From Bacteroidales bacterium (GTDB lineage: Bacteria; Bacteroidota; Bacteroidia; Bacteroidales; Muribaculaceae): DNA of 32,405 nt. The notes beneath the pieces are model-generated. The model saw only the letters and a list, made by a program, of their open reading frames with translations. It made no database searches and was not told where the DNA came from. The first letter of the stretch is position 1; each line of letters starts with the position of its first letter. Below, in pieces: positions 14,456 to 23,359 of this stretch. Both the position numbers and the translations under genes were made by a program. The stretch spans positions 1 to 32,405 of the forward strand of contig JAUNFY010000028.1 in assembly GCA_030524805.1 (NCBI GenBank), given 5' to 3'.

Positions 14456-16540
14456 GGCTTTTGAATGTTCTACGCTGGCGTCGGCGTTGATCAGTTTGTT
14501 GGCGCCACGTTTCTGTCGTCCCCATTGCAGGTTGTAGCTGATGCTTATGTAGGGCACACGCATATCTACTCGCATGTGTTGTTCGTTGCGGTTCCATTGG
14601 CTCAGCGATCTGGAACCCTGGTCGTATTTGCCGAAGGGGACTATCATTCCTGCCTGGAATTGCCAGTTTTTCCAAGTATATTGAGCCGCTATGATATTGA
14701 AGTCCTCGCCCCAGCTGATTTTCTCGCCCCAAAGATCGCGTTGGGCCTTCACGTATTGAAATACGAGTTGGAATCCCTTATACATGAATATCATGGTGAC
14801 ATCTCCGCTCCAGTCATGGTTGTAGAGCGTGTAGGTGTGTCCTTTCATGCGTTCTGCTTTATACTGTATGGTAGCCGAGAGCATCAGCCAATCCGGTATG
14901 ATCTGTATCTGCTCGGCGAGCCAGAAGCTCAGGTTCTGCAGCCCTTTGCTGTTTTCATACGAGGTGATGAGCCGGTCATTGTCCCAGAAAAGATAAGGGG
15001 TTATGGCATTGGGGCTGGTGAAAGCCCTCGCTCCGAACGAACCGCTGACACGCTGATTGAAGAGATTGTGGCCATAGCGGAATGTCAGCATATATGAAGA
15101 TGACGTTTTCAGATTGGAATTGCCTATGCGCCATTGGAAGCCGTCGAGTTGCTGGGGCGCGATATTGGTCTCGGCCAGTGAGGGTGCAGTCTGCCATGAT
15201 GTCAATGCCAGTCTGAAATTATGGTTCTGATTCAGCGAATAAGTGACGGTGGCTTGCGGACGAAGGTCCCAGGAGTTGTTGCCCTGATTGGTTTCCTTAA
15301 ACTTGAAAGAAGTGTATTGCGCGCCGAGTCCACCCGTAAGTGTCACTTTATTTATGCGATGGAAATATTCAGCGAAGAAATAAACCTTGTCCTGACGTTG
15401 ATGGAAAATCTCGCCGTCGAGATTTTCATAGAGCGAACGGTTGCGGTTGGCTGTGTAGGAAACTCCTGCTGTCAGTTTCGACGAATTCCATTGCTTGATA
15501 TAGTCCGCTTCCAGTCCGTAGGCTTGATTGCGGTCTTTGATGGAGGTGCTGACATCGGTCAGATACCCGGTGGCATTTTCATGACTTTCACGATAATCCG
15601 AATAAGAGTGGCCTGAATATAATGATGCGTTGAAATCGACCACAAGAGTCTGGCGATGGGCAAAATGCTGCTCAAGATATGCCGAGAAACTCGGAGTCGT
15701 GCCCTCGCGTCCGTACACATCATTCAGGATCAAATCCTTGTCTCCGCTGCTCAGGCGGATGAGGCCCTTGTAGTCGATAAGATCTGAGAAAATGCGGTGT
15801 GCATGTAATTGCGCGTAGAATACTGTTGTGTCGGGCTTGATGTAATTGTATGAAATCCATGCGGCGCCCATGGTATTGTTGAGCTTGCCGTCAAGCGGAG
15901 TCTCTGTTCTTGTAAGTTCTCTTCCGTCAGGCCAGGTAAAGGTCTCGGTGTAGTCACGATGAGCTTTCAGTCCGTCGGTGAGTTTGAAGTTGCCGCCCAC
16001 TTCCCATTGCGAGCGGCCTGTGTTGAATTTGGCGGAAACATTATATTTGCCAAAAGCGCAGTTTAAAGCCGGTTGGGCTTCGGCCATAAGCGACCCGCCT
16101 ACAGTCGGATTGGCGACTATGACATTCAGCACCTGGTTGGCGCCTCCGTAGCGCAGGCCGGGATTGTCAATCCATTCCACGCGCTTGATGGTTTCCGGCA
16201 AAAGCGCCTGAAGTTGTTCTATTGTCGATTCACGGCTATTGATACGCACCTGCACCGGCTGGCCGGCCGCACTGATGGAGCCCATCGCGTCATTGACACT
16301 TAGTGTCGGAATCATAAGGTTGCGGAGCAGCTGCATGCCGTTTTTGGAATTGTCGACCGCGCTCTTTGAAGGATGATAGACATCCATATCAGCCTTGCGG
16401 ATTACTTTCGATGCCTGAACCACTATCTCGTCGAGTTCTTGCGCGGCGATGGAGTCAGCCGTTTCCTGTGCGTTCACGATGCCCGGAGCGGCAAAAGCAA
16501 TTGCCGTCATTGCTATTCGGGTAAAGATTTTTACATTCAT
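14444..16540 (-). CDS. TonB-receptor-like outer-membrane beta-barrel protein
   Basis: The protein has 698 residues. A signal peptide ends about residue 25 (FAAPGIVNAQE). A plug-like domain (about 35-135) opens with ELDEIVVQASKVIRKAD, then QVRINSRESTIEQLQALLPE and NPGLRYGGANQVLNVIV, typical of the outer membrane beta-barrel family related to TonB receptors. The remaining 560 or so residues are beta-strand-rich. The last strand YISISYNLQWG is followed by about 24 extra residues (RQKRGANKLINADAS onward), unusual because barrels normally end at the strand. No carboxypeptidase-like N-terminal domain is present. The start at 16540 was chosen for the signal peptide; upstream in-frame codons fall in the leader. 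Related to the two barrels at 26843-31038. The cargo is unknown. Confidence 0.85.
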   Translation of the reverse strand: MNVKIFTRIAMTAIAFAAPGIVNAQETADSIAAQELDEIVVQASKVIRKADMDVYHPSKSAVDNSKNGMQLLRNLMIPTLSVNDAMGSISAAGQPVQVRINSRESTIEQLQALLPETIKRVEWIDNPGLRYGGANQVLNVIVANPTVGGSLMAEAQPALNCAFGKYNVSAKFNTGRSQWEVGGNFKLTDGLKAHRDYTETFTWPDGRELTRTETPLDGKLNNTMGAAWISYNYIKPDTTVFYAQLHAHRIFSDLIDYKGLIRLSSGDKDLILNDVYGREGTTPSFSAYLEQHFAHRQTLVVDFNASLYSGHSYSDYRESHENATGYLTDVSTSIKDRNQAYGLEADYIKQWNSSKLTAGVSYTANRNRSLYENLDGEIFHQRQDKVYFFAEYFHRINKVTLTGGLGAQYTSFKFKETNQGNNSWDLRPQATVTYSLNQNHNFRLALTSWQTAPSLAETNIAPQQLDGFQWRIGNSNLKTSSSYMLTFRYGHNLFNQRVSGSFGARAFTSPNAITPYLFWDNDRLITSYENSKGLQNLSFWLAEQIQIIPDWLMLSATIQYKAERMKGHTYTLYNHDWSGDVTMIFMYKGFQLVFQYVKAQRDLWGEKISWGEDFNIIAAQYTWKNWQFQAGMIVPFGKYDQGSRSLSQWNRNEQHMRVDMRVPYISISYNLQWGRQKRGANKLINADASVEHSKAGGR

Positions 16541-16563
16541 ATTCAGATGCTGTTTTTGATTAA

Positions 16564-16592
16564 TTAATTCGTAAATGAGTTTAAACAACTTT
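16564..16592 (-). repeat. Dispersed stem-loop motif, copy in the barrel gene leader
   Basis: The minus strand reads AAAGTTGTTTAAACTCATTT followed by ACGAATTA, about 25-50 nt before the barrel gene ATG. It matches the dispersed motif with a few changes. Confidence 0.7.
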
Positions 16593-16679
16593 TTCGTAAG
16601 TCGGGTCGCCACATATATACCGACACATCATGAGGCCGAAATGTGACATGGCTGAAAAGGTTTTTTGATTTTGATATCG

Positions 16680-16712
16680 CAAAATTACACCTTAACCGTT
16701 CTTATTTCCAAA
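16680..16712 (-). promoter_or_regulatory. Promoter of the barrel gene
   Basis: Minus strand TTTG (16712-16709), 21 nt, TAATTTTG (16687-16680). It predicts a leader of about 130 nt that contains a copy of the dispersed motif. Confidence 0.75.
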
Positions 16713-16829
16713 TGTAAAAATCTTAAATTGCAGATGTAATGCTATGCTTATCAGATGTTGATATGATTAAAAATCTAAAACTGGCATTCTCTTGTCTAAA
16801 GTGTCCTTAATCCGACAGATCGGCGCTTG

Positions 16830-16880
16830 AAAAAGAAGACATCCCCCTTCTTCCTGCATACTGGAAGAAGGGGGATGCCT
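16830..16880 (-). terminator. Intrinsic terminator of the DUF1846 gene
   Basis: A perfect 15-bp stem (16877-16863 with 16854-16840; arm CATCCCCCTTCTTCC) with an 8-nt loop is followed on the minus strand by TCTTCTTTTTC. It begins 22 nt after the stop codon. Confidence 0.9.
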
Positions 16881-16898
16881 TGATGGAGTGTGGTCTTG

Positions 16899-18362
16899 TC
16901 AGCGTTTCTGCGCAGGGTCGCAGGTGAGGCTGATGCCGAGTTTTTTGAATATCTTGTGGTCTACTTCGCCGAGCATTACGGTGGAGTGGGCCTGGCAGCC
17001 ATCGAGTTCCGACAGCGTCTCAAGCGCGCGGCGGCATTTGTCATCCTGAGTGCTCAGCACCGACAGCGCCACGAGCACCTCGTCGCTGTGAAGACGCGGA
17101 TTGTGCCCTTTGAGATAGTTGAGTTTCGTGTGCTGTATAGGTTCGATCATGGCCTGGGGAATCAGCTTGATGGAGTGGTCGATTCCGGCAAGATGCTTCA
17201 CCACGTTGAGGATAAGGGCCGAACTCGGACCCAGCAGCGCGCTCTGTTCGGCCGTGATGATGGTGCCGTCGGCCAGTTCGATGGCAGAGCATGGACGTCC
17301 GCTTTCAGTCGAGCGGGCACGTGCCGCACCGATACATTTGCGATAGGAGGTGTCGATCTTGGCCTGTTTCATCACCAGGGCTATCTTGTTGACTTCTCCT
17401 TCGCAGTCCTCGCCCTTGGCGAGATTGTTGAGCGCCACGAAATAGCGCCTGATTATTTCATTGTAGGAAGCGCGGCAGCACACCTCGTCGTCGCTGATGC
17501 AGAAGCCCACCATGTTCACACCCATGTCGGTCGGCGACTTGTAAGGATTCTCTCCGTAGATGCCTTCGAAGAGGGTGTTGAGCACCGGGAATATCTCAAT
17601 GTCGCGGTTGTAGTTGATGGCGGTCTTTCCGTATGCCTCGAGGTGGAAGGGATCGATCATGTTCACGTCGTTGAGGTCAGCCGTGGCTGCCTCGTAGGCG
17701 AGGTTGACCGGATGTTTCAGAGGCAGGCTCCACACCGGGAAAGTTTCGAATTTGGCATAGCCGGCAGTGACTCCGCGCTTATGCTCATTGTAAAGCTGGC
17801 TGAGGCAGACGGCCATCTTGCCACTGCCCGGACCGGGTGCTGTCACTATCACCAGCGGACGGCTTGTCTCGATATAGTCGTTATGGCCGAAACCTTCGTC
17901 GGAGGCTATCAGTTCCACATTGGTAGGATATCCCTCGATGATGTAGTGGTAATAAACCGTGATGCCCATGCGTTCCAGCTTGGCCCGGAATTTGTCGGCC
18001 GATATCTGCCCGTTGTAGTGGGTCACGCACACCGAGCCTACGTAGAAGCCGAGGTTCTGGAATTCATCGCGCAGCCTGATTACGTCTTTATCGTAGGTGA
18101 TGCCAAGGTCGCCGCGCACCTTGTTGCGCTCTATGTCGAGAGCACTGATCACTATCACTATCTCCGCCTGTTCCTTCAGCTGCTGAAACATGCGGAGCTT
18201 GCTGTCGGGCTGGAATCCCGGCAGCACATGGCTTGCATGATAGTCGTCGAAAAGTTTACCACCGAGCTCGAGATAGAGCTTGTTGCCGAAATGAGCGATT
18301 CTCTCCTGAATGTGGCTGGATTGAATCTTAAGATACTTGTCGTTGTCGAATCCTATTTTCAT
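16899..18362 (-). CDS. DUF1846 family protein
   Basis: The protein has 487 residues and matches the DUF1846 family along its length: MKIGFDNDKYLKIQSSHI at the start, GGKLFDDYHASHVLPGF at 34-50, a phosphate-binding-like loop APGPGSGK at 175-182, and PYKSPTDMGVNM further on. Members are soluble cytoplasmic proteins of unsettled function, with a nucleotide-binding-like architecture. The start was set at MKIGFDN because the family begins there; an upstream in-frame ATG at 18413 would lie before the promoter. A consensus promoter ends only about 9 nt before the ATG, so the mRNA is almost leaderless. The gene is divergent from the GH43-like gene and ends in a strong terminator. Confidence 0.9.
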   Translation of the reverse strand: MKIGFDNDKYLKIQSSHIQERIAHFGNKLYLELGGKLFDDYHASHVLPGFQPDSKLRMFQQLKEQAEIVIVISALDIERNKVRGDLGITYDKDVIRLRDEFQNLGFYVGSVCVTHYNGQISADKFRAKLERMGITVYYHYIIEGYPTNVELIASDEGFGHNDYIETSRPLVIVTAPGPGSGKMAVCLSQLYNEHKRGVTAGYAKFETFPVWSLPLKHPVNLAYEAATADLNDVNMIDPFHLEAYGKTAINYNRDIEIFPVLNTLFEGIYGENPYKSPTDMGVNMVGFCISDDEVCCRASYNEIIRRYFVALNNLAKGEDCEGEVNKIALVMKQAKIDTSYRKCIGAARARSTESGRPCSAIELADGTIITAEQSALLGPSSALILNVVKHLAGIDHSIKLIPQAMIEPIQHTKLNYLKGHNPRLHSDEVLVALSVLSTQDDKCRRALETLSELDGCQAHSTVMLGEVDHKIFKKLGISLTCDPAQKR

Positions 18363-18371
18363 AACGGGATA

Positions 18372-18403
18372 CAAAATTAATAATTTTTTGCTATTATTGC
18401 AAA
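18372..18403 (-). promoter_or_regulatory. Promoter of the DUF1846 gene, next to its start codon
   Basis: Minus strand TTTG (18403-18400), 20 nt, TAATTTTG (18379-18372): an exact match. Only 9 nt lie between the -7 element and the ATG (18362-18360), so the leader is at most a few nucleotides. Confidence 0.8.
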
Positions 18404-18421
18404 ACACATCCATATTTTTAT

Positions 18422-18429
18422 TAAATTTG
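18422..18429 (+). promoter_or_regulatory. -7 element of the GH43-like gene
   Basis: TAAATTTG fits TAnnTTTG. The upstream partner is weak (ATTG at 18396-18399, 22 nt away). The predicted leader is about 40 nt. This promoter and the DUF1846 promoter face away from each other within 60 bp, so one regulator could affect both. Confidence 0.55.
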
Positions 18430-18473
18430 CGGTAGAAATTATCTTACCATGTCAAACTCAAAAATCTCTTTGC

Positions 18474-20078
18474 ATGAAACTTAAGAAACTGCTTGCCGCA
18501 GCCGCATGCCTGGCCGCTCTGCCGGCCCTTCAAGCCATGAACCCTTACCTGCCGCTTTGGGAGCATATTCCCGACGGGGAGCCCTACGTTTTCGACGATC
18601 CCGACAATCCGGGCAAGAAGAGGGTATACATCTATGGCTCGCACGACATGCTCCGATGGATGTATTGCGGCCTCGATCAGGTGGTGTGGTCCGCTCCCGT
18701 AGATTCCCTCGACAAGTGGCGCTTCGACGGCATCATTTTCGAATCTAAGACAGACGGACAAGGACGCCCCCTGCGCGACAACGGACTCGGCGATGTGCTT
18801 TACGCTCCCGACGTGGCCGAACGCACGTTGCCCGACGGCAGAAAGGAATACTGGCTATTCCCCAACAATCAGGCTGGTGGACGCAACGGTATGGTGGCCC
18901 GCAGCGACCGCCCCGACGGTCCGTTCATTGTCACCAACTTCCGGCCCGACAATCCTGTTGAGAGCGATGGGGTGCTCGAGTTTGACCCGGCGGTATTTGT
19001 CGACGACGACGGACGCGTCTACGGTTACTGGGGATTCGGAAAATCGCATGGTGCCGAACTCGACCCGGCTACGATGGCTACTGTAAAGCCCGGGACCGAG
19101 ATAGTGGAAGACCTGATGACAGGTTTCCAGAGCGAAGGCAACGACAGATTTTACGAAGCTTCTTCCATAAGGAAAATCAAAGATAAATATGTGTTTATTT
19201 TCAGTCGCATGTCGGCCGACGGCGAGTGGGGGCTGCCGCCTACAAACTACACCCTTGCTTACGCATACGGCGACAACCCGCTCGGACCCTTCACCTACGG
19301 CGGAACAATCATCGATGCGCGCGGACGCGACGTTGATGCCGACGGCAAACCTTGGGAAACGGCCACTACCAACGGCAACACCCACGGCAGCATAGCCGAG
19401 GTCAATGGCCAATGGTATGTCTTCTATCATCGCCAGTCGGGCCTTGACGAGTATTCCCGTCAGGCCATGGTGGCTCCTATTGAGGTGACAGTGGAGGAAG
19501 GAAAGGGCGGAAAGGTCTTTATCAGCGAGGCTGAATACACTTCTGAAGGTTTCGAGACCGACGGCCTCGATCCCCTCCGCCGTTATCCCGCTGCGATAGC
19601 CTCGCATTTCACTGGCCCGGTCCGCGCCTATCAGGAATATCCAGGCATGCATTATTCCGGACCTTATTTCGAACCATCCTACGTTTCTCACCACGACATC
19701 GCCAACCCCTACGATGAGGAACTGAACGTAAACAATGTGGTTAACTGCACCGACGGCTCCATACTCGGCTACAAATATTTCAACTTCGACCGGCTCAACG
19801 GTCGCGACAACGCGCAGTTGGTGCTGAGCCTGACTCCGCAGGGCATCGACGGCAAAATCGAGATTTATACTTCCGCTCCTTGGAAGGGAAATCCGAAGCC
19901 TGTAGGTGAGATAATCATCGACAAGGAAATGCCGCAGACTCCGCTGCAGCTCGTTGCCGAAGTGGATGGCGTCACAGAGCTCAAGGGAAAACATCCGCTC
20001 TACTTCACTTTCTCTTCGCCTGAGAAAGGAAAATCGATGGCTACCATCACCCATCTGCAGTTCAAAAGCGATAAATAA
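18474..20078 (+). CDS. Secreted GH43-like glycoside hydrolase with C-terminal carbohydrate-binding-like domain
   Basis: The protein has 534 residues. After a signal peptide (about 1-21, LLAAAACLAALPALQA) comes a five-bladed-propeller-type domain of the GH43 group: PYVFDDPDNPGKKRVYIYGS, YAPDVAE, FDPAVFVDDDGRVYGYWG with D171 as probable pKa-setting residue, FYEASSIRKIKDKYVFIFS with E228 as probable acid, and NGNTHGSIAEVNGQWYVFYHR with the usual late His. The family acts mostly on arabinan, arabinoxylan, xylan or galactan side chains. Residues of about 390-534 look like a CBM6-type beta-sandwich (CTDGSILGYKYFNFD). There is no lipobox, so it is probably periplasmic. No SusC/SusD pair is adjacent. 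The exact substrate cannot be read from the sequence. Confidence 0.85.
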   Translation: MKLKKLLAAAACLAALPALQAMNPYLPLWEHIPDGEPYVFDDPDNPGKKRVYIYGSHDMLRWMYCGLDQVVWSAPVDSLDKWRFDGIIFESKTDGQGRPLRDNGLGDVLYAPDVAERTLPDGRKEYWLFPNNQAGGRNGMVARSDRPDGPFIVTNFRPDNPVESDGVLEFDPAVFVDDDGRVYGYWGFGKSHGAELDPATMATVKPGTEIVEDLMTGFQSEGNDRFYEASSIRKIKDKYVFIFSRMSADGEWGLPPTNYTLAYAYGDNPLGPFTYGGTIIDARGRDVDADGKPWETATTNGNTHGSIAEVNGQWYVFYHRQSGLDEYSRQAMVAPIEVTVEEGKGGKVFISEAEYTSEGFETDGLDPLRRYPAAIASHFTGPVRAYQEYPGMHYSGPYFEPSYVSHHDIANPYDEELNVNNVVNCTDGSILGYKYFNFDRLNGRDNAQLVLSLTPQGIDGKIEIYTSAPWKGNPKPVGEIIIDKEMPQTPLQLVAEVDGVTELKGKHPLYFTFSSPEKGKSMATITHLQFKSDK

Positions 20079-20093
20079 TCAATTATAATAATC

Positions 20094-20123
20094 GAAGTTT
20101 TCTAAACTTATGTACGAATTATA
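20094..20123 (+). repeat. Dispersed stem-loop motif, copy after the GH43-like gene
   Basis: GAAGTTTTCTAAACTTATGT followed by ACGAATTATA begins 15 nt after the stop codon. The stem here is AAGTTT/AAACTT with a 3-nt loop. A further AACAACTTC (20126-20134) follows. Confidence 0.7.
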
Positions 20124-20145
20124 AAAACAACTTCAATATGAGATA

Positions 20146-20173
20146 AAAAAGGAGGACCGCGGTCCTCCTTTTT
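20146..20173. terminator. Bidirectional terminator
   Basis: A perfect 28-bp palindrome with arms AAAAAGGAGGACCG and CGGTCCTCCTTTTT serves both the GH43-like gene (plus) and the macB operon (minus), which converge here. T-runs are present on both strands. Confidence 0.9.
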
Positions 20174-20207
20174 CCTTTTTAGTAAAACTTATATATTATA
20201 AGGTGTG

Positions 20208-21425
20208 TCATTCGTAGCGTATCGCCTCTATAGGGTCGAGGCTTGCTGCTTTCTTGGCCGGATACCAGCCGAAGAAAATTCCGGTGACGGTGCAGACAGC
20301 AAACGACAGCACCACGGAATACATCTGTATGTAGACCGGCCAATGGGCTATCATCGTGACAAGCCACGACGCGAGAAACCCGAGCAAGATGCCGATCACT
20401 CCGCCGGTGACGCTGATGATCACGGCTTCGATAAGAAACTGCGACAGAATGTCGATTCCCCTCGCGCCGATCGACATGCGCAGGCCTATCTCGCGGGTGC
20501 GCTCGGTGACCGATACGAACATTATGTTCATGATGCCGATGCCTCCCACAAGGAGCGAGATGCCGGCTATGCAGGCAAGGAGCACGGTCATCATGTCAGA
20601 CGTGGAGTTCATCATCTCGCTCAGCTCCTGCTGCGACCTTATCTCGAAGTCATCGTCCTGGCCATCCTGAAGCTTATGGCGGGTGCGGAGCATCTCGGTG
20701 ATGGCATCGATAGTGGCGTCGGTCTGCTGCTCATCTACGGCGCTCGCGAAGAGTCCCTGAATGTAGTCGATAGCCAGGATCCGCTTCATCACGGTGGTGT
20801 AGGGTGCCAGCACCACATCGTCCTGGTCCATGCCCATCGAGTTGGTGCCTTTCGATTCGAGCACCCCGATCACTGTCATAGGTATCTTGCCGAAACGTAT
20901 CACGCGGCCTACCGGATCTTCCCCGTTAGGGAAAAGATTGTCGACCACTGTCTTGCCGAGCACGCACACTTTGGCGGCCGATTTAATGTCGTGTTCGGTA
21001 AACATGCTCCCGTCTTTCACCTTCAGTTTGCGTATGTCGAGATAGTCGGGTGTGATGCCGTAGATGGTAGAAGGGTAGTTATTGTTGCCGTTCACGAGCT
21101 GTCCGGCCGAATTCACCGACGGGGAGATGGCAGCTATGCCCGGAAGCGACTGCAGTGCCTCATAGTCGGCCACCTCGAGTGTCTGCATGTCGTCGGCGCT
21201 CTGGCGCACTCCGCCCCTCTGCATGTTGCCCGGATGGATCATTATCATATTGGAGCCCATCTCCGATATCTGCTCCTTGATGCTGTTTTTCGATCCCTGG
21301 CCGATGGCGAGCATCGTGATCACTGACGCAACGCCTATGATGATGCCCAGCATTGTCAGGAAGCACCGTAGTTTGTTGTTGTTGAGTGCCTTCAGCGCTA
21401 TTTTCAGTAGATTTGCAAAATTCAT
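20208..21425 (-). CDS. MacB-type ABC transporter permease
   Basis: The protein has 405 residues. It is the membrane half of a MacB-like exporter: one helix near the N-terminus (about 20-44, TMLGIIIGVASVITMLAIG), a long periplasmic MacB_PCD-like domain (about 45-275), and three helices of the FtsX-like domain near the C-terminus (for example LLACIAGISLLVGGIGIMNI, then ERTREIGLRMSIGA). It ends in the usual PAKKAASLDPIEAIRYE. Together with the ATPase it uses ATP to drive periplasmic substrates (peptides, macrolides, lipopeptides) through MacA and TolC. Its start overlaps the ATPase stop (TGATG). The ATPase and permease are separate genes here, unlike E. coli MacB, which is a fusion. Confidence 0.92.
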   Translation of the reverse strand: MNFANLLKIALKALNNNKLRCFLTMLGIIIGVASVITMLAIGQGSKNSIKEQISEMGSNMIMIHPGNMQRGGVRQSADDMQTLEVADYEALQSLPGIAAISPSVNSAGQLVNGNNNYPSTIYGITPDYLDIRKLKVKDGSMFTEHDIKSAAKVCVLGKTVVDNLFPNGEDPVGRVIRFGKIPMTVIGVLESKGTNSMGMDQDDVVLAPYTTVMKRILAIDYIQGLFASAVDEQQTDATIDAITEMLRTRHKLQDGQDDDFEIRSQQELSEMMNSTSDMMTVLLACIAGISLLVGGIGIMNIMFVSVTERTREIGLRMSIGARGIDILSQFLIEAVIISVTGGVIGILLGFLASWLVTMIAHWPVYIQMYSVVLSFAVCTVTGIFFGWYPAKKAASLDPIEAIRYE

Positions 21426-22177
21426 CAGTCGTTGTCGTCTTTAGGAAGTGCCTCAAGAGCCTCTTTGGCTGACTTCGGGTTGTCATTTCTGGTGTCGGCC
21501 ACAACTTTGCCGTCGCGCAATACTATGTTGCGCGAACTGTAGTCGGAAAGTTCCGGATTGTGGGTCACGAATACTATGGTGCGTCCTCGCCGGTGGAGAT
21601 CCTGGAAGAGGGTAAGGATGCTGAACGAGGTGCGCGTGTCGAGGTTGCCGGTTGCCTCGTCGGCAAGGATGATGACAGGATCGTTGACAAGCGCGCGGGC
21701 TATGGCCACACGCTGCTGCTGACCGCCCGACATCTGGTTGCTCTTGTGAAACAGCCGTTCCTTCAGTCCTACGGCCTCAAGCGCCCTGACAGCCCGTTCC
21801 CTACGCTCTTTTGCTCCTACGGTGGAATTATAGAGCAGCGGCAACTCCACATTCTCTATGGCCGTGGTCTTCGGCAGAAGATTGTAGTTCTGGAATACGA
21901 ACCCGATCTTGCGGTTGCGCGTGATGGCCCGCTGATTCTTGCTCATCGACTGCACCGAGATGCCGTCGAGCTCATACACTCCCGAAGTCGGGGTGTCGAG
22001 GCATCCGAGGATGTTGAGCAGTGTAGATTTTCCGGAGCCGGAGGCGCCCATGATGGTGACGAACTCACCTTCATGGATTGTGAAAGATACCCCGCGCAGG
22101 GCTTTCACCTTCTCGCCACCTACGATAAACTCGCGCCGAAGCATCTCCACTTTGATTATTTCTTTCCTCTCAGTCAT
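21425..22177 (-). CDS. MacB-type ABC transporter ATP-binding protein
   Basis: The protein has 250 residues. It is a complete ABC ATPase: Walker A GASGSGKST (44-52), Q-loop FVFQNYNLLP, signature MSGGQQQR (149-156), Walker B VIILADEA (168-175), D-loop GNLD, and H-loop VTHN. LNILGCLDTPTSG and the sequence following the Q-loop place it in the MacB/LolD group. It hydrolyses ATP for the adjacent permease. The C-terminus has a short extra tail beyond the core (SAKEALEALPKDDND). It lies 3 nt after the macA stop, in the tolC-macA-macB operon. Confidence 0.94.
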   Translation of the reverse strand: MTERKEIIKVEMLRREFIVGGEKVKALRGVSFTIHEGEFVTIMGASGSGKSTLLNILGCLDTPTSGVYELDGISVQSMSKNQRAITRNRKIGFVFQNYNLLPKTTAIENVELPLLYNSTVGAKERRERAVRALEAVGLKERLFHKSNQMSGGQQQRVAIARALVNDPVIILADEATGNLDTRTSFSILTLFQDLHRRGRTIVFVTHNPELSDYSSRNIVLRDGKVVADTRNDNPKSAKEALEALPKDDND

Positions 22178-22180
22178 GGC

Positions 22181-23359
22181 TCATTTCTTTTTGTTGCGGC
22201 CCGGTGGCTGCGGTGCGAACGGGCTTTGCTTGTCGGGTGTCCCTTCGTCGTGGGGGCCGGCATTTGTTTCATAACCGGTTGCTACGGTGGCTCCGTCGGC
22301 CAATCCTCCCGTGATTGCGGTCTTTATGCCGTTTGACATGCCGGTCTTCACAACTTTGCATACCAGCGAATTTCCTTCCACCACCCAGACACACCGCTCA
22401 TCGGCCGACAGACCCGACTTGTCGATTGCTTTTCCGGGAGCAGGGAGATTGTCGGCTTCAGGATATGTCTCAGGCTCGAACGTGAACGCGTTGGCAGGCA
22501 GCAGAAGCACGTCTTTCTCGCTCATGGTGTAGATGGTGAGGTTGGCCGTCAGTCCCGGTATCAGTTTATGGTCAGGGTTGGCCGTTCCCACTATCACTTC
22601 GTAGGTCACCACGTTGCTCTCGGTCGTAGGGGAGAGGCGTACCTGTGTCACAGTCCCCTCGAACATGTCGTCAGGATAAGCGTCTACTGAGAAGGTGACG
22701 CGTTGTCCCACTTTCACCTGCCCTATGTCGGCTTCGTCTACGTTGCCCACTATCTGCATGTTGTCAAGGTCGGCTATCGTGTAGAGGTTTGCCACGTTCA
22801 TGCTCGACACCACAGTCTGTCCCACTTCTACTTCACGCGAGATCACGATGCCGTCGATCGGGGAGTAGATCTCCGCATAGTTCAGATTTTTAGCAGCCCT
22901 AACGCGGTCGGCCACAGCCTTGTCGTAGGCTGCCTTGGCCACTTCGTAATCTTTCTGCGATGTCTGGAACTCGTAGTCGCTTATGAGCTGCTTCTTGTGG
23001 AGCTTGGAGTCGCGCTCGAAGTTTTCCTTGGTGTATTCGTATGTGGATTTGGCCGACACCACACTTGCCTCGGCGCTCTTGTAGTCGCTTTCAAGCACGG
23101 TTTTTTCTATTTCGGCTATCAGTTCCCCCTTTTCCACAATGGAATTGAAGTCGGCATAGAGTTTGTCGATGATGCCGGTCACCTGTGTGCCGACGTCTAC
23201 CTGCGTGACAGATTCTACAGTTCCGGTGGCGGTGACGGTTTCTGTCAGTTCCCCTTTCTCAGCCTTCACGGTCTGGAGCGTCACCTTCTCTTTCTTTCCG
23301 CACGCCGCTGCGGCAAGCAGCATCGCGAGCATGATTCCTGATTTGATCAATCTATTCAT
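22181..23359 (-). CDS. MacA-like periplasmic adaptor lipoprotein
   Basis: The protein has 392 residues. The signal peptide ends in a lipobox-like LLAAAAC (C20), suggesting anchoring in the inner membrane. The membrane fusion protein pattern is complete: beta-barrel/lipoyl start TVTATGTVESVTQVDVGTQV and GIIDKLYADFNSIVEKGELI; a helical hairpin (about 85-155) with KLHKKQLISDYEFQTSQKDY; lipoyl return YSPIDGIVISREVEVGQTV; then a barrel part. The C-terminus is charged and ends in KNKKK. It connects the MacB permease to TolC. Its start overlaps the tolC stop (ATGA). Confidence 0.92.
   Translation of the reverse strand: MNRLIKSGIMLAMLLAAAACGKKEKVTLQTVKAEKGELTETVTATGTVESVTQVDVGTQVTGIIDKLYADFNSIVEKGELIAEIEKTVLESDYKSAEASVVSAKSTYEYTKENFERDSKLHKKQLISDYEFQTSQKDYEVAKAAYDKAVADRVRAAKNLNYAEIYSPIDGIVISREVEVGQTVVSSMNVANLYTIADLDNMQIVGNVDEADIGQVKVGQRVTFSVDAYPDDMFEGTVTQVRLSPTTESNVVTYEVIVGTANPDHKLIPGLTANLTIYTMSEKDVLLLPANAFTFEPETYPEADNLPAPGKAIDKSGLSADERCVWVVEGNSLVCKVVKTGMSNGIKTAITGGLADGATVATGYETNAGPHDEGTPDKQSPFAPQPPGRNKKK

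Larger units (their letters stand above)
16541..16898. other. Intergenic: barrel leader and promoter, DUF1846 terminator
   Basis: The 358-nt space holds, in minus-strand order, the terminator of the DUF1846 gene, an AT-rich spacer with nothing recognisable (16713-16829), the barrel promoter, and a long leader with a dispersed motif copy. Confidence 0.65.

Noticed and set aside
16890-18380. 496-codon plus-strand open frame
   Set aside because: It is the antisense of the well-recognised DUF1846 gene; the translated sequence shows no domain.
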